Below, piece after piece: positions 24,128 through 36,880 of a stretch of DNA of 64,000 bases. Under the pieces are notes generated by a model, which ran no database searches, was not told where the DNA came from, and saw only the letters and a program-made list of their open reading frames with translations. Each line of letters starts with the position of its first letter. Position 1 is the stretch's first letter. Both the position numbers and the translations under genes were made by a program. The DNA comes from Chelydra serpentina (Eukaryota > Chordata > Testudines > Chelydridae), in the NCBI GenBank assembly GCA_037349315.1, contig JBAIAC010000631.1:1-64000 (forward strand), in the 5' to 3' direction.

Positions 24128-25157
24128 TGTGACGGTGTTCCCCATAAAACTTTATGGGGAGATGCTTATAAATGTATATATGTTACTAAAATATGTTTTA
24201 TGCTACATGTGCCATGTAACATATCTCTGTGAAAGTTATGACCTACTGAATTTACTCCTCCTGTTTGTATGCATGTATCATTGTTGTAGTTGGAGTTATG
24301 AAGATTGGTTTTATATTTGCTGGTTTTGTGCTTAGCCTTTGTAAGTGCATGGGATCATCTTTGGAGCAAAGAATGTGCCTGTTAAATGCGAGCACTTGAC
24401 AGACAAAAGACGTTGCAGACCCCAATCCACATTGGGGCCGGGTCTGGAATGCAACTGGTTAGACTGGTTAGGGCGCATGGACAGGTGACTTGCCCATGTG
24501 ATCCCAAAACTCCAGGGCAACTGGATCCTACGCAGGGAGAGGAAGAAAGGCTATAAAAGCCCTTGCAAGACCCTTCCATTTTGTCTTCAGCTGGCTAAAG
24601 GAGAGGCTCTCCACCCCCCAAGGACATTCCTGAGGGGAACTGGACAAAGGACAAAGACACTACGGGGTGTGAGCGGCTGCTGGACCCAGCTAATTCTACA
24701 GCCTGTAAAAAGGAAAATATCCGAATCTGGTGAGGCTTTATCTGTGTTAACTTTGAATAGACATAGACGTGCGTGTTTTATTTTATTTTACTAAGTAACT
24801 TGCTTTGTTCTGTCTGTCACTAATTGAACTCACTTAAATCCTATTTTCTGTACTTATTAAAATCACTTTTTAACTTATTAAGTTTCCTTGAGTACGAGTT
24901 GGTGCCTGGGGAAAGCGAACAGTTGTGCATATCTTTCTATCTTTGAAATAGAAGGCGAAATATTTATGAGTTTACCCTGTATAAAGCTTATACAGGGTAA
25001 ACTCATAAATAGTTTATACAGGGTAAAACGGATTTATTAAGGGTTTGAACCTCCTTGGAGTTGAGCAGCTGGGTGTCAAAGACAAGAGCGCTTCCAGGGG
25101 CCTTACAGTGGTGAGTGGACTTGCTTCGGACCTGGGTCTGTGTTTGCAGCAGATCAG
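24128..25157 (+). repeat. LTR of truncated Gmr1-like copy, 3' end missing
   Basis: It starts TGTGACGGTG and follows the two complete LTRs closely, with the TATAAAA box at 24552-24558. The hairpin region is expanded (24971-25027). The terminal ~127 bp and the closing GTCACA are absent. It ends at a junction with CCCTCA-type repeat. Confidence 0.88.
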
Positions 25158-28100
25158 ATCACCTCACATCCAACTTCAACCTAATCCTCACCTCATCCCA
25201 ACCCCCACCACTACCCTCACCCTCACCCTCATCCCCACCCTCATCCTCACACTCATCCCCACCCTCAGCCTCACCCTAAAACCCCTTGACCAACACCACA
25301 ACCTCCACCCTCAGCCTCACCCCCACCCTGACCCTCACCCTTCCCTCACCCCCACCGACCCCCCCACCCTCACTGCCACCCCACCCCACCACCACCCCAC
25401 CCCTCAACCACACCCTCATCTCACGCTAACCCCCACCTCCACCATCACCTTCACACTCACCCTCACCCCCCCACCTCACCCTCATCTCTACCCCCACCTT
25501 AACCCTCACCCTCACCACAACCCGCACACCCACCCTCAACCTCACCCTCAGCCCCACCCACACCCTCACCCTAAACCACACTCAAACCCACCCTCACCCT
25601 CATCCTCACTCCCACCCCCACCATCACCCCACCGTCACCCTCACACTCATCCCACCCCCGCCCTCACCCTCACCCACACCCTCACGCACCCCCACATCAC
25701 CCTCTCCCTCACCCCCTGGCCACCCTCACTCCCAATCCAACCCCAACCCTCAGCCTAACCCCCACCCCCACCACCACTATCAACCTCACCCTCATCCTCA
25801 CCCTCGCCCTAACACTCAGCCCACCCTCTCCCTCACACTCACCCTCGACCCACCCCCACCCTCGCCTTCACACTCACCCACACTCTCACCGTAATCCTCA
25901 CAGCCACACCCACTCTCACCCTCACACCCACCCTCACCCTCTTCCCCACCCTCACCCTCACACACACACCCACCACCAACCTCAGCCTCACCCTCACCCT
26001 AATCCACACACCCACAACCACCCTCACCCTCACGAACCCTCAGCCTCACCCCCACCATCATCCTCACCACCACCACCACCCTCACCCTCACCCTCACACC
26101 CACCCCCACGCTCACACTCACCCTAATCCCCATACCGAACGTACCACTCACTCTCACCCGCACACTCACCCCCACCCCCACCCCCATCCCCACCCTCACC
26201 TCGACCCCCCACCCCACCCTCACAGACGCCCTCACCACCACCCCCAACCTAACCCTCATACTCACCCGCACCACAACTCCCAGCTCCACCCTCACCCGCA
26301 ACCCCATCCCCACCCTCACCCTCACGCCCATCCGAACTCCCAGCCCCACCCTCACCCCCACCCCCACTCCCAACCTCACCCTCAGACCCAACCTCACCCT
26401 CAACCCCACCCCCACCCTCTCCCTCACACTCACCCTCGACCCACCCCCACCCTCACCTTCACACTCACCCACACTCTCACCGTAATCCTCACAGCCACCC
26501 CCACTCTCACCCTCACACCCACCCTCACCCTCTTCCCCACCCTCACCCTCACACACACCCCCGCCACCAACCTCCGCCTCACCCTCACCCTAATCCACAC
26601 ACCCACAACCACCCTCACCCTCACGAACCCTCAGCCTCACCCCCACCATCATCCTCACCACCACCACCACCACCACCACCCTCACCCTCACCCCCACGCT
26701 CACGCTCACCCTCACCCCCACCCCCAACCCCACCCTCACCCTAACCCCCATACCGAACGTACCACTCACTCTCACCTGCACACTCACCCCCACCCCCACC
26801 CCACCCCCATCCCCACCCTCACCCTCACCTCGACCCCCCCACCCCACCCTCACAGACGCCCTCACCCTCACCACCACCCCCAACCTAACCCTCATACTCA
26901 CCCACACCACAACTCCCAGCTCCACCCTCACCCTCACTCTAACCCTAACGCCCCCACCCTCATCCTCACCCTCAACCTCACCCCCACCCCCACATCCACC
27001 CTCACATTCACCCTCACACCCAACCTCACCCTCACCCCCACCCCCACCCCTACCCTCACCCTCACCGTCACCCTAACCGCCATCCTCACCCTCAAACTCA
27101 CACCCACAATCACACCCACCCTCACCATCAACCCCACCGCCACCCTCACCCTCACCCTAACACCCAGCCCCACCCTCACCTTAAAACACAACCTCACCCT
27201 CGCCCCCACATCCTCACCCTCATCCACATCCTCACCCGCAACCCCATCCCCACCGTCACCCTCACGCCAATCCGAACTCCCAGCCCCACCCTCACCCCCA
27301 CTCCCAACCTCACCCTCACACCCAACCTCAACCTCAACCCCACCCCCACCCCTTCCCTCACCCTCACCCTCACCTTAACCGCCACCCTCACACTCACCGT
27401 CTCCCCCACCAACACGCTCACCCTCACCCTCCCTCTAACCCCCACCCCACCCTCTCCGTAAACCACACCCTCACCCTCACCCGCACCCGCACCCCCACCC
27501 TCACACTCACACTAACCCTCACCCTCACCCTCACCCTAAACCCCACCCTCACCCTCACACCAACCCTCACCCTCACCCCCACTCATACCCTCACACTCAC
27601 CATAACCATCCACCTTACCACCACCAACACCACCACTCCAACCCTCACCCTCACCTTAACACCCACCCCCACCCTCACCCTCACCCCCAACCCCTCCCTC
27701 ACCGTAACCCCCACCACATCCCCACCCTCACCCTCACCCTTACCACTACCCCCATACGCATGCTCACCCACACCATCCCCTTTAGCTGCACCCCACCCTC
27801 ACCCACAAACTCACCCTAATCCTAACCCTCACCCTCACCCACACCCTCAACCCAACACCCACCCCCAAACCGAACATCACCCTCACCCCCACCCTCACCC
27901 TACACTAACCCTAACACTGAACCCTTACCATCACCCACACCCTCAACCCAACCCGCACCCCCACCCCCACCCCAACCCTACCCTCAACCTCACCCACACC
28001 CCCACCCTCTCCCTGACCTTCACCCGAACCACCACCCCTACACTCACCCTTACCCTAACCCTCACCCTCATCCTCATCCTAACCGCCACCCCCATCCTCA

Positions 28101-28597
28101 CCCTCACCCAAAACCCACCCTCACACTCACCCTAATCCCCACCCCCACCCTCATTCTCACCCCCATACCCACCCTCACCCCCTACCCCCACCCTCAACCT
28201 CACTCTCACCCCCACCGTCACCCACACCCCCACCCTCTCCCTCACACTCATCCTATCTCCCACCTACACACTCACCCTAACTCCCACCCCCAACCTCACC
28301 CTCACCCCCACCCCCACTCTCACCCCCATCCTCACGCTCAACCCCACCTACACCCGCACCCCCACCCTCACCCCCACCCACCCCCACCCTTACACTCACC
28401 CTCAACCTAACACCCACCGCAAACGCCAACCCTACCACCACCGTCACCCCCACGCCCACCCCCACCCTCAACCCCAAGCCCACCCGCACCGTCACCACCA
28501 CCCTCACCCTAGCCTCACCCCAACCCCAACCCCCAGCCACACCATCACTATCACCCTTTCCCTCACGCTAACTAACCACCCCCACACCCACCCTCAG
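25158..28597 (-). repeat. CCCTCA minisatellite with 591-bp tandem duplication
   Basis: C-rich block. About 25840-26400 and 26430-26990 are near-identical, offset 591 bp (for example CCCACAACCACCCTCACC at 26011 and 26602). The segment 28374-28597 matches the window's first 240 bases. Confidence 0.94.
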
Positions 28598-28768
28598 AGA
28601 ATCATAGAATATCAGGGTTGGAAGGGACCTTAGGAGGTCATCTAGTCCAACCCCCTGCTCAAAGCAGGAATCCCCAATTTTTGCCCCAGATCCCTAAATG
28701 GCCCCCTCAAGGATTGAACTCACAACCCTGGGTTTAGCAGGCCAATGCTCAAACCACTGAGCTATCCC
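28598..28768 (-). mobile_element. Turtle tRNA-derived SINE in C-rich minisatellite
   Basis: Same family as the other two SINEs, read on the minus strand: tRNA-like head with A and B boxes near 28765-28720 and CR1-like tail at 28598-28660. It is flanked on both sides by CCCTCA repeat, so a target duplication cannot be told from the array. The uninterrupted paralogue is at about 1-240. Confidence 0.92.
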
Positions 28769-31700
28769 TCACCCTCACCCCCACCCCCACCCCCACCCCC
28801 AGCCTGACTCACACCCTACCTCACCCTCAGCATAACCCTCAACCTCAAACTCATCCTCACAATCAACCCCACACCCACCCGCTATCCCACACTCACCCCT
28901 CACCCACACACCCACCCTCACCCTCAGACCCACACTCACCCCCACCGTCACCCTCACCCCCACCCCCATCATCACACTGACTCTCACCCTCACACTCACC
29001 CCCACCCCATCATCACCCTCACCCCTACCGTCACCCTCAACAACAGCCTCACCCGCACCCTCACCCTCACCTTCACTCTCACACTCACCCTCACCCCTGA
29101 CCCCCAACCCTCACCCACAACCTCACTGTCACCACCAAACCCACGCTCACCCTCACCCCGAGCCTCACCCTCACTCTCATCCTATCCCCCACCCTCACCC
29201 TCACCCACACCCCACCCCAACCCTCACCCTGACCCTCACCTCAAACCTCACCCAACACCCACCCCACCCTGAGCCTTCACCCTCACCCTCACCTCCACCC
29301 CCACATCCACACCCACCCTCACCCACAGACTCACCATCACCCCCACCATCACCCTCAACTTCACCCTCAACCCCCACCTCCAGCCTAACCCTAAATCCCA
29401 CCCCCCGACCCCCATACCCCGCCCACCCTCACCGCCAACCCCACCCTCACCCTCACCCCCACACCCCAACCATTACCCTCACCCTAACCCCGACCCTCTC
29501 CCACACCCCCAACCTCACCCTCACCCTCACGCTCAACCGCTCCCTCACCCCCACCCCCACACTCACACTCGCCCCCAACCCCCACCCTCAACCTCAACCC
29601 CTTGCCCACCACTACCCTCACCCTCCCCCCCACCCTCAATCTCACCCCCATCCTCGCCCCCACCCTCACCGTCACCCTTAACCCCACCCCCACGCTCAAA
29701 CCCTCACCCAATCCCCATTCCCCCCCCTCACCTTCAGCCTCGCCCTCACCCTCACCCCCACACAACCCCAACCCTCTCCCACACCCTAAACCCCATCCTC
29801 ACGGTCAGCCTCACCCTCACCCTCACCGCCAACCCCACCCCCACCCTCACCCACACCCTCACCCTCACCCCCTACCCCAACCATCACCCTCACCCTAACC
29901 CCCACCCTCTCCCACACCCCAACTCTCACCCTCACCCCCAGCCTCACGCTCACCCGCTCCCTCACCCCCCACCCCCACCCTCACACTCGCCCCAACCCCC
30001 ACCCTCAAACTCAACAGTTGACCACCACCACCCTCACCCCCACCCCAACCCCTACCCTTAACCTCAGTCTCACCCCCATCCTCACCCCCACACTCACCGT
30101 CACCCTTACCCCCACCCCCACGCTCAAACCCTCACCCAATCCCCATTCCCACCCTCCCCTTCACCCTCGCCCTCACCCCCAACCCTACCCCCACCCTCTC
30201 CCACACCCTAAACCCCATCCTCACGGTCAGCCTGATCCTCATCTTGACCCCCACACCCACTCACACCCCCACCCTCACCTCCTCCACCTCCCCTGCCCTC
30301 ACCCTCACGCTAACCCCCACCACCCTCACCTTCACCCACACCCTCACCACTAACCTCTCAGTCACCCTCACCCCCATCCTCATGGTCAGCATCATCCTGA
30401 TCACCCCACCCCCACCCCCCTCCGCACCCTCTACCTCACCCTCACCCTCACTCTCACATTCACCCCCACCTCCAAACTCACACTCACCCTCACCCTAACC
30501 CCCACCGACACTCTCATCCTCACCCTAACCCCCACCCCCCCACCCTCACGCTCACCTTTACTCTCACCCGAACCCACACCTCAACGTCCAGCCTCTCCCT
30601 CACCCGCAAACTCACCCTAACCCTAACCCTCACCCTAAACCACACGCTCAACCCAACCCCCACCCCCACACTCAACCTCACCCCCATCCTCACCCTACCA
30701 TAACCCTAACCCTAACGCTAACACTAAACCCTCACCCTCACCCACACCCTCAACCCAACCGCAACTCCCACTCCCACCCTCACCCTCACGGTCACCCCAA
30801 CACCCACCAACACCCCCACCCCCACCCCCACCCCTACCCTGACCCTCACCCACACCCACACCCTCTCCCTCACCCTCACCCCAACCACCACCCCTACACT
30901 CACCCTCACCCTAACCATCACCATCATCCTCATTCTAACCCCCACCCCCACCCTTCCCTCACACTCACCCTTACCCCCACCCCCACGCCCATCCGCACCC
31001 TCACCATCACACTCACCCCCATCCCCACCCGACTCCCACCCTCAGCTTCATCCTCATGCTCACCACCACTCTCACCCTCAAACTCACCCTAACCCCCACC
31101 CCCAACCCACACCCAACCCTCACCCTCAACCAAACCCTCACGCTCAGCCCCACCCCCTCCCTGACCGTCAGGCCTCACATCTCCCCCCCACCCTCACCCT
31201 CACCCTTCACCACACCCCCACCGTTACCCCCAACCTCACTGCCACCCTCACTGCCACCCTCTCCCTCAACTTCCCCCTATCCCCAACCCCACCCTCTTCC
31301 TCACCCTCACCCCCACGCTCACATTCAAACTCACCCTCACCCCCAGCCCCACCCCCACCCACACCTTCACCCTCACACTCACCCCCACCCTAACCCTTAC
31401 GCTCACCCCCACCGCAACCCCTAGCCTCACCCTCACCCACACCCTAACTGCCAACTTCACCCATACCCTCACCCACACCCCAATCCTCACCCTAATCCTC
31501 ACCCCCACCTTCACGCTAACCCTCACCCTCACCCCAACCACCACCCCCACCCTCACCGTCAGCCCCACCCACACCCCCACCCATACCCTCACCCTCACCC
31601 TAAACCCTACCCTCACTCTCACACTCACCACCCACCCTCACCACACACCCATCCTCACCCTCACCCTCAGTCTCACCCTCGCCCTCACCAGCACCCTCAC

Positions 31701-33330
31701 ACCCACCCTCAGTCTCACCCAAACCCTCACCACCACCCACACCATCAACCCCATGATCACCCTCACCCTATATCTCACGCTCGCCCTAACACCCCCGAAC
31801 CCACACCCCCATCCTCACCCTCATCCTTAGCCCCACCTACACCCTCACCCTCACCCTCACCCTTATCCCCACCCTCAACCTCAACCTCACCCCCACCCTC
31901 ACACCCACCCCCAATCTCACCCTCACCATAACCCCACATTCACACTCAGCCTCACCCTCACCCGCACCCCCTCCCCCACCTCCACCCCCACCCCTCCCCC
32001 AGTCCTTACCCTTACCCCCACACCGACACCCATCCTCACCCTCACTCTGACCCTCACCCTCTCACCACACTCATCCTCACCCTAACCCTCAACCTTACTC
32101 TCACACTTACCCCGACCGCCACCCCCACCCTCACCCTCACCCTCACTGCCAAACCCACCCTCACCCTCACCCTCACCCTCACCCCACACCCCCAACCTCA
32201 CCCTCACCCCCAGCCTCACGCTTACCTGCTCCCTCACCCCCACCTTCACACTCTCCCCAAACCCCACCCTCAACCTCAACCTCAACCCCTTGCCCACCAC
32301 CACCCTCACCTCCCCCCCACCCCCACCCTCAATCTCACCCCAATCCTCATCCCCACCCTCACCGTCACTCTTACCCCCACCCCCACGCTCAAACCCTCAC
32401 CCAATCCCCATTCCCCACCCTTACCTTCACCCTCGCCCTCACCCTCACCCCCAACCCAACCCCCACCCTCTCCCACACCCTAAACCCCATCCTCACGGTC
32501 AGCCTCACCCTCACCGCCAACCCCACCTCCACCCTCACCCACACCCTCACCCCCCACCCCAACCATCACCCTCACCCTAACCCCCACCCTCTCCCACACC
32601 CCAACCCTCACTCTCAGCTTCAGCCTCACGCTCACCCGCTCCCTCACCCCCACCTCCACCCCCACCCTCACCCTCAACCTCACCCCCCACGCTAATGCCC
32701 ACCCCCAACCCCACGCTAACCGTCACCCTCACACGCACCAAACCCGCACCCTCACCAAACCCGCACCCTCATGCTCACCCTCGCCCCCACCCCCACCCAC
32801 ACCCTCACATCTACCCACACCCTCACCCTAATCCTCACCATAACACCTATCCCCACCCTCACCCGAACCCCCACCTTCCCACAAACCAGGACTCCCAGCC
32901 CGAACCCCACCCTCCCCCTCCCCCTCCCCCTCCCCGTAACCCGCATCCCCACCCTCACCCCCACCCCCACCCTGACACTTATCCTCACCGTCACCCCCAC
33001 ACCAACCACACCCTCATCCCCACCCCACCCCCATGCTCACCCTCATTCTCACCCTATACCCTACCCTAACCCAGCCCTCACTCCCACCCCCACCCCACCC
33101 TCACACTCATCGTCACCTGCACCCCCACCCGCAACCTCACCGTCATCCTCACCCACACCCCCATCCTTACCCTACCTAAATCCTTACCCTGAACCCACAA
33201 CCACCCTCACCCTGACCACCACACCCACCCACACACTCACCCCCACCCACACCCACACCCTCACCCTCAACCTCACTCCCACCAACACACCCTTCCCTAC
33301 CCTCACCCTCACCCCCACCCCAACCCTCAT
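28769..33330 (-). repeat. CCCTCA minisatellite with nested duplications
   Basis: C-rich block. 28800-29700 is paralogous to 6180-7040. A sub-block around 29500-29710 recurs at 29920-30130 and 32215-32400. 32690-33330 matches 480-1042 and 2815-3491. Confidence 0.94.
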
Positions 33331-34221
33331 GTGACGGTGGTGGTGAGTGTGAGGGTGTTGGTGAGTGTTAGGACGACGGTGAGGGTGAGGGTGAGGGTGG
33401 GGGTGCGGGTTAGAATGGTGGTGATGGTGAGGATGGGGGTTTGTGTGGGGGTGGGGGTGATGGATGAGGATGAGGGTGAGGGTGGGAGTGGTGGTTAGGG
33501 TGAGTGTGAGGGTAGGGGTGGGAATGAGGGTGAGGGTGGGGTTGGGTTTTAGGATGCGGGTGGGGGTGGGGGTGAGGGAGCGAGAGCGAGTTGAGTGAGT
33601 GTGAGGGTAGGGGTGGGAATGATGGTGAGGGTGGGGTTGGGGGAGGGTATTAGTGTGCGGGTGAGGGTGGGGGTGAGGGAGCGAGTTGGGGTGGGGGGTG
33701 GGGTGAGGGTGAGGGTAAGGGTGAGGTTGAGGATGAGGGTGAAGGTAGGTGTGGTGGTGCGCGTGAGGTTGAGGGTGAGGGTGTGAGTGTGGGTGACGGT
33801 GAGGTTAGGGGTGGGTCTTTGGGTGAGGTTGAGGGTGTGGGTTGGGTTGAGGGGGAGGGTGGGGTGAGGGTGAGGATGGGGGTGGGAGAGGGGGTGAGGG
33901 TGAGGGTGGGTTTGTGGGTAGGGGTTGTGGGGGAGGGTGGGGGTGTGGCTGAGGGTGGGCGTGGGGGTGCGGGTTATGGTGAGGGTGAGGATGAGGATGG
34001 GTGTGGGGGTGGGGCTGAGGGGGAGGGTGGGGGAGGGTTTTAGTGTGCGGGTGAGGGTGGGGGTGAGGGAGCGAGTTGGGGTGGGGGGTGAGGGTGGGGT
34101 GAGGGTAAGGGTGAGGTTGAGGATGAGGGTGGGAGTGGGGATGTGGGGAAGGGTGAGGGTGCGGGTGAGGGTGGGGGTTGGGGTACGGATTAGTGTGAGG
34201 GTAAGGGTGAGGGTGAGGGTA
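33331..34221 (+). repeat. GGGTGA minisatellite
   Basis: Third copy of the 1043-1957 type block, starting at the same CTCATGTGACGGTGG switch but rearranged in its second half. Confidence 0.94.
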
Positions 34222-35131
34222 ACTCTAAACGCCAACCTCACCCTGACCCCCACCCTCACCCGCACCCCACATCAACCATCACATTTAACCCCACCCACAT
34301 CCTCAACCTCACCCCCACCCGCTCCCTACCCTCACCATCACCCCCACCCCCACCCCCACCCACACCCCGCCCCCACACCCACACCCACTCACTCCCCAAC
34401 CCTCACCCTTACCACCAACCCCACCCCCATCCTCACCCTCACCCTGACCCCGACCCCGACCCCCACCCTCACCCTCAACCTCCCGCACCCTCTCATTCAC
34501 CCCCACCCCAACCCCAACCCTCATCTTCAACCCCACTTTCACCCTCACACTCATCCCAATCGCCACCCCCACCCTCTCCCTCACCCAAACCACACCCGTC
34601 CTACCCTCACCCTAAACGCCAACCTCACCCTGACCCCCACCCTCACCCTCACCCCCACACACCACTCACCCTCACCTCCACACCCACAGTCATCCCCATC
34701 CTCAACCTCACCCTCACAACGACCCCCACCCCAACCATCACCCTCACCCTCACCAACCCAACCCCCACCGTCCCCACCACCCCACCCTCCCCCTCACCCT
34801 CCCCCTCACCCCATCCTCATCCTCACCATCACTCCCACCCTCATACTCACCCTCACCCCAACCCCAACCCCCACCACTAACTCCACCCCAACCCTCATTC
34901 TCATCCCATCTCCTCCCTCACCCTCACCCTGACCCCCATCCACACGCCCACGCTCACCCTCACCGTCCCACCACCCCGCCCTCCCACTCACCTTCACCCT
35001 CGCAATCATCCTCACCCCCAACCCCAGCCTCACCCTCAGCCCCACCAGCACACTCACCCGCACCCCCACCCACAACGCCACCATCACCCTCAACCTCACC
35101 CTCACCCCCAACCCCAGCCTCACCTTCACCA
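34222..35131 (-). repeat. CCCTCA minisatellite
   Basis: C-rich block related to 4700-5460. It ends at a CACCAGGTAAGG switch like the one at 16150. Confidence 0.94.
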
Positions 35132-35758
35132 GGTAAGGGTGACGGTGCAGGTAAGGGTTAGTTTGAGGGTGGAGGTTGGGGTCAGGGTGTGGATGAGTTG
35201 TGGTGGGTGTGGGGGTTTGGGTGAGGGTGCGGGTGGCGTTTGGGAGGAGGTGAGGGTGGGGGGTTGGGTGAGGGTGAGTGTTGGGTGATGGTGGGGGTTG
35301 GGGTGAGGGTGCGGATGGGGGTGAGAGTGAGCGTTGGGGTGGAGTTGGGGGTGGGGGTTGGGGTGAGAGTGAGTGTGGCGGTGATGGTGAGGATGAGGGT
35401 GGGGGGGTGAGGGGGAGGGTCGGGTGGTGGGGACGGTGGGGGTTGGATTGAGGGGGAGGGTGATGGTGGGGGTGGGGGTTGGGGTGAGAGGAGGTTGTGT
35501 TTGGGGATGAGGGTGGGGGTGAGGGTGAGGGTGGGGGTGGGGGTTGGGGGTGAGGGTGAGGGTGGTGGTGGTGGTGAGGGTGGCGTTTAGGATGAGGGTG
35601 GGGGGTGGTGGTGTTGGGGTGAGGGTGAGGGTGCGAGTGGGGATTGGGATGAGTGTGAGGGTGAAAGTGGGGGTGAGGATGAGAGTTCGGGTTGGGGTGG
35701 GGGTGAGGATGAATGTGAGGGTGCGGTAAGGTTGAGGGTGAGGGTGGAGGTGGGGTTG
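35132..35758 (+). repeat. GGGTGA minisatellite
   Basis: G-rich block related to 7200-7610 and 38560-38800. It joins directly to the 119-bp satellite. Confidence 0.94.
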
Positions 35759-36880
35759 CAGTGAACAGAATAGAAAGGTAATTGTGTGGAATTGAGTGGA
35801 ATTTTCATTAACCGATGGGTGCTAAAAGCTCACCAGCAAATCAAACTGGCGTTTGAAAGAGGATTCCAGGAGAAATTTGGCACTTGCAGTGAACAGGATT
35901 GAATTGATCGTAGTGAGATATTCTCACGAATGGATCTGTACCAAAAGCGCAGAAGTAAATCTAAATCGCTTTTGGAGGATGATTCCAGGAGAAAATTGGC
36001 ATTAGCAGTTAACAGGATTTAAAAGCTCATTATAGTATATTTGACTACCCGATCTGTATGAAAAGCCCAGCAATGCATCAGCATGGCTTATGGAGGAGGT
36101 TTCAATGAAAAGTTTGAAACTCGTAGTGAACATTATTTGAAATGCCCAGTGTGAGGAATTGTCACGAACAGATCTCTACCAAAAGGGCCGCTACCAAAAA
36201 GTGCAACAGTTAATCTAAATTGCTTGAGTTCGAAGCGTCCAGGAGACATCTAGCACTAGCTTGTAACAGAATTGAAATGCTCATTGTAAGGCATCATCAT
36301 CGCTTATTAAGGGGGATTCCATGAGATATTGGGCACTCGTACTGAACAGAATTGGAATGCGCATTGTGAGGACTGTACACTAAACAGGGGGTGGGAGTGT
36401 AGCTTAGGGTGAGGGTGGGGGTGGCGGTGAGGGTAACGGTAGCGATTAGGGCGAGGGTGACCGTTCTGGCTGGACAGGATTGAATTGTTCATTGTCAGGT
36501 ATTCTCACGAAAGCATATATACCTAAAGCGCACGAGTAAATCTAAATAGCTTTTGGAGGAGGATTCCAGGAGATATTTGGTACTAGCAGTGAATAAGATT
36601 GAAATGCTCATTTCAAGTATTTTTGATTAAAAGATCTGTACCAAAAGCCCAGCAATGTATCAGCATGGCGTAAGGAGGAGGTTCCCATCAGAAATTTGGA
36701 AATCGTAGTGAACAATATTGTAATGCCCATTGTGAGGAATTGTCACGAACAGATCTCTACCAATAACACAGCATTACTTCATAATAGCTCATGAAGGGGG
36801 ATTACCTGAGATATTGGGCACTCGTAGTGAACAGGATTGGAATGCTCATTGTGAGGAATTTTTACTACCCCAAAGCGCAG
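35759..36880 (+). repeat. ~119-bp satellite, second block, split by minisatellite
   Basis: 35759-36386 is paralogous to about 11440-11950. 36387-36471 is GGGTGA sequence. 36472-36880 is paralogous to about 8911-8935 joined to 9560-9935. The block is a deleted, shuffled copy of the main satellite block. Confidence 0.9.

Larger units (their letters stand above)
22265..25157 (+). mobile_element. Truncated, internally deleted Gmr1-like element with one partial LTR
   Basis: The left end starts inside gag at the position equal to about 41480 of the complete element and abuts G-rich minisatellite. The internal part keeps the gag C-terminus, protease, pieces of the integrase-RT linker (about 23770-23910) and the final segment before the purine tract. 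Most of integrase, RT and RNase H is missing or unrecognisable. The LTR begins at 24128 and is cut at 25157, about 127 bp short of its end, where C-rich minisatellite begins. The minisatellite is G-rich on the left and C-rich on the right, so the ends are rearranged and not clean integration boundaries. Confidence 0.85.

Noticed and set aside
25045..25758. 237-codon ORF starting in the truncated LTR
   Set aside because: It begins in LTR sequence and runs into CCCTCA repeat across a rearrangement junction.
28598..28660. CR1 LINE 3' end
   Set aside because: The CR1-like stretch is continuous with a tRNA-derived head, so it is the SINE tail.
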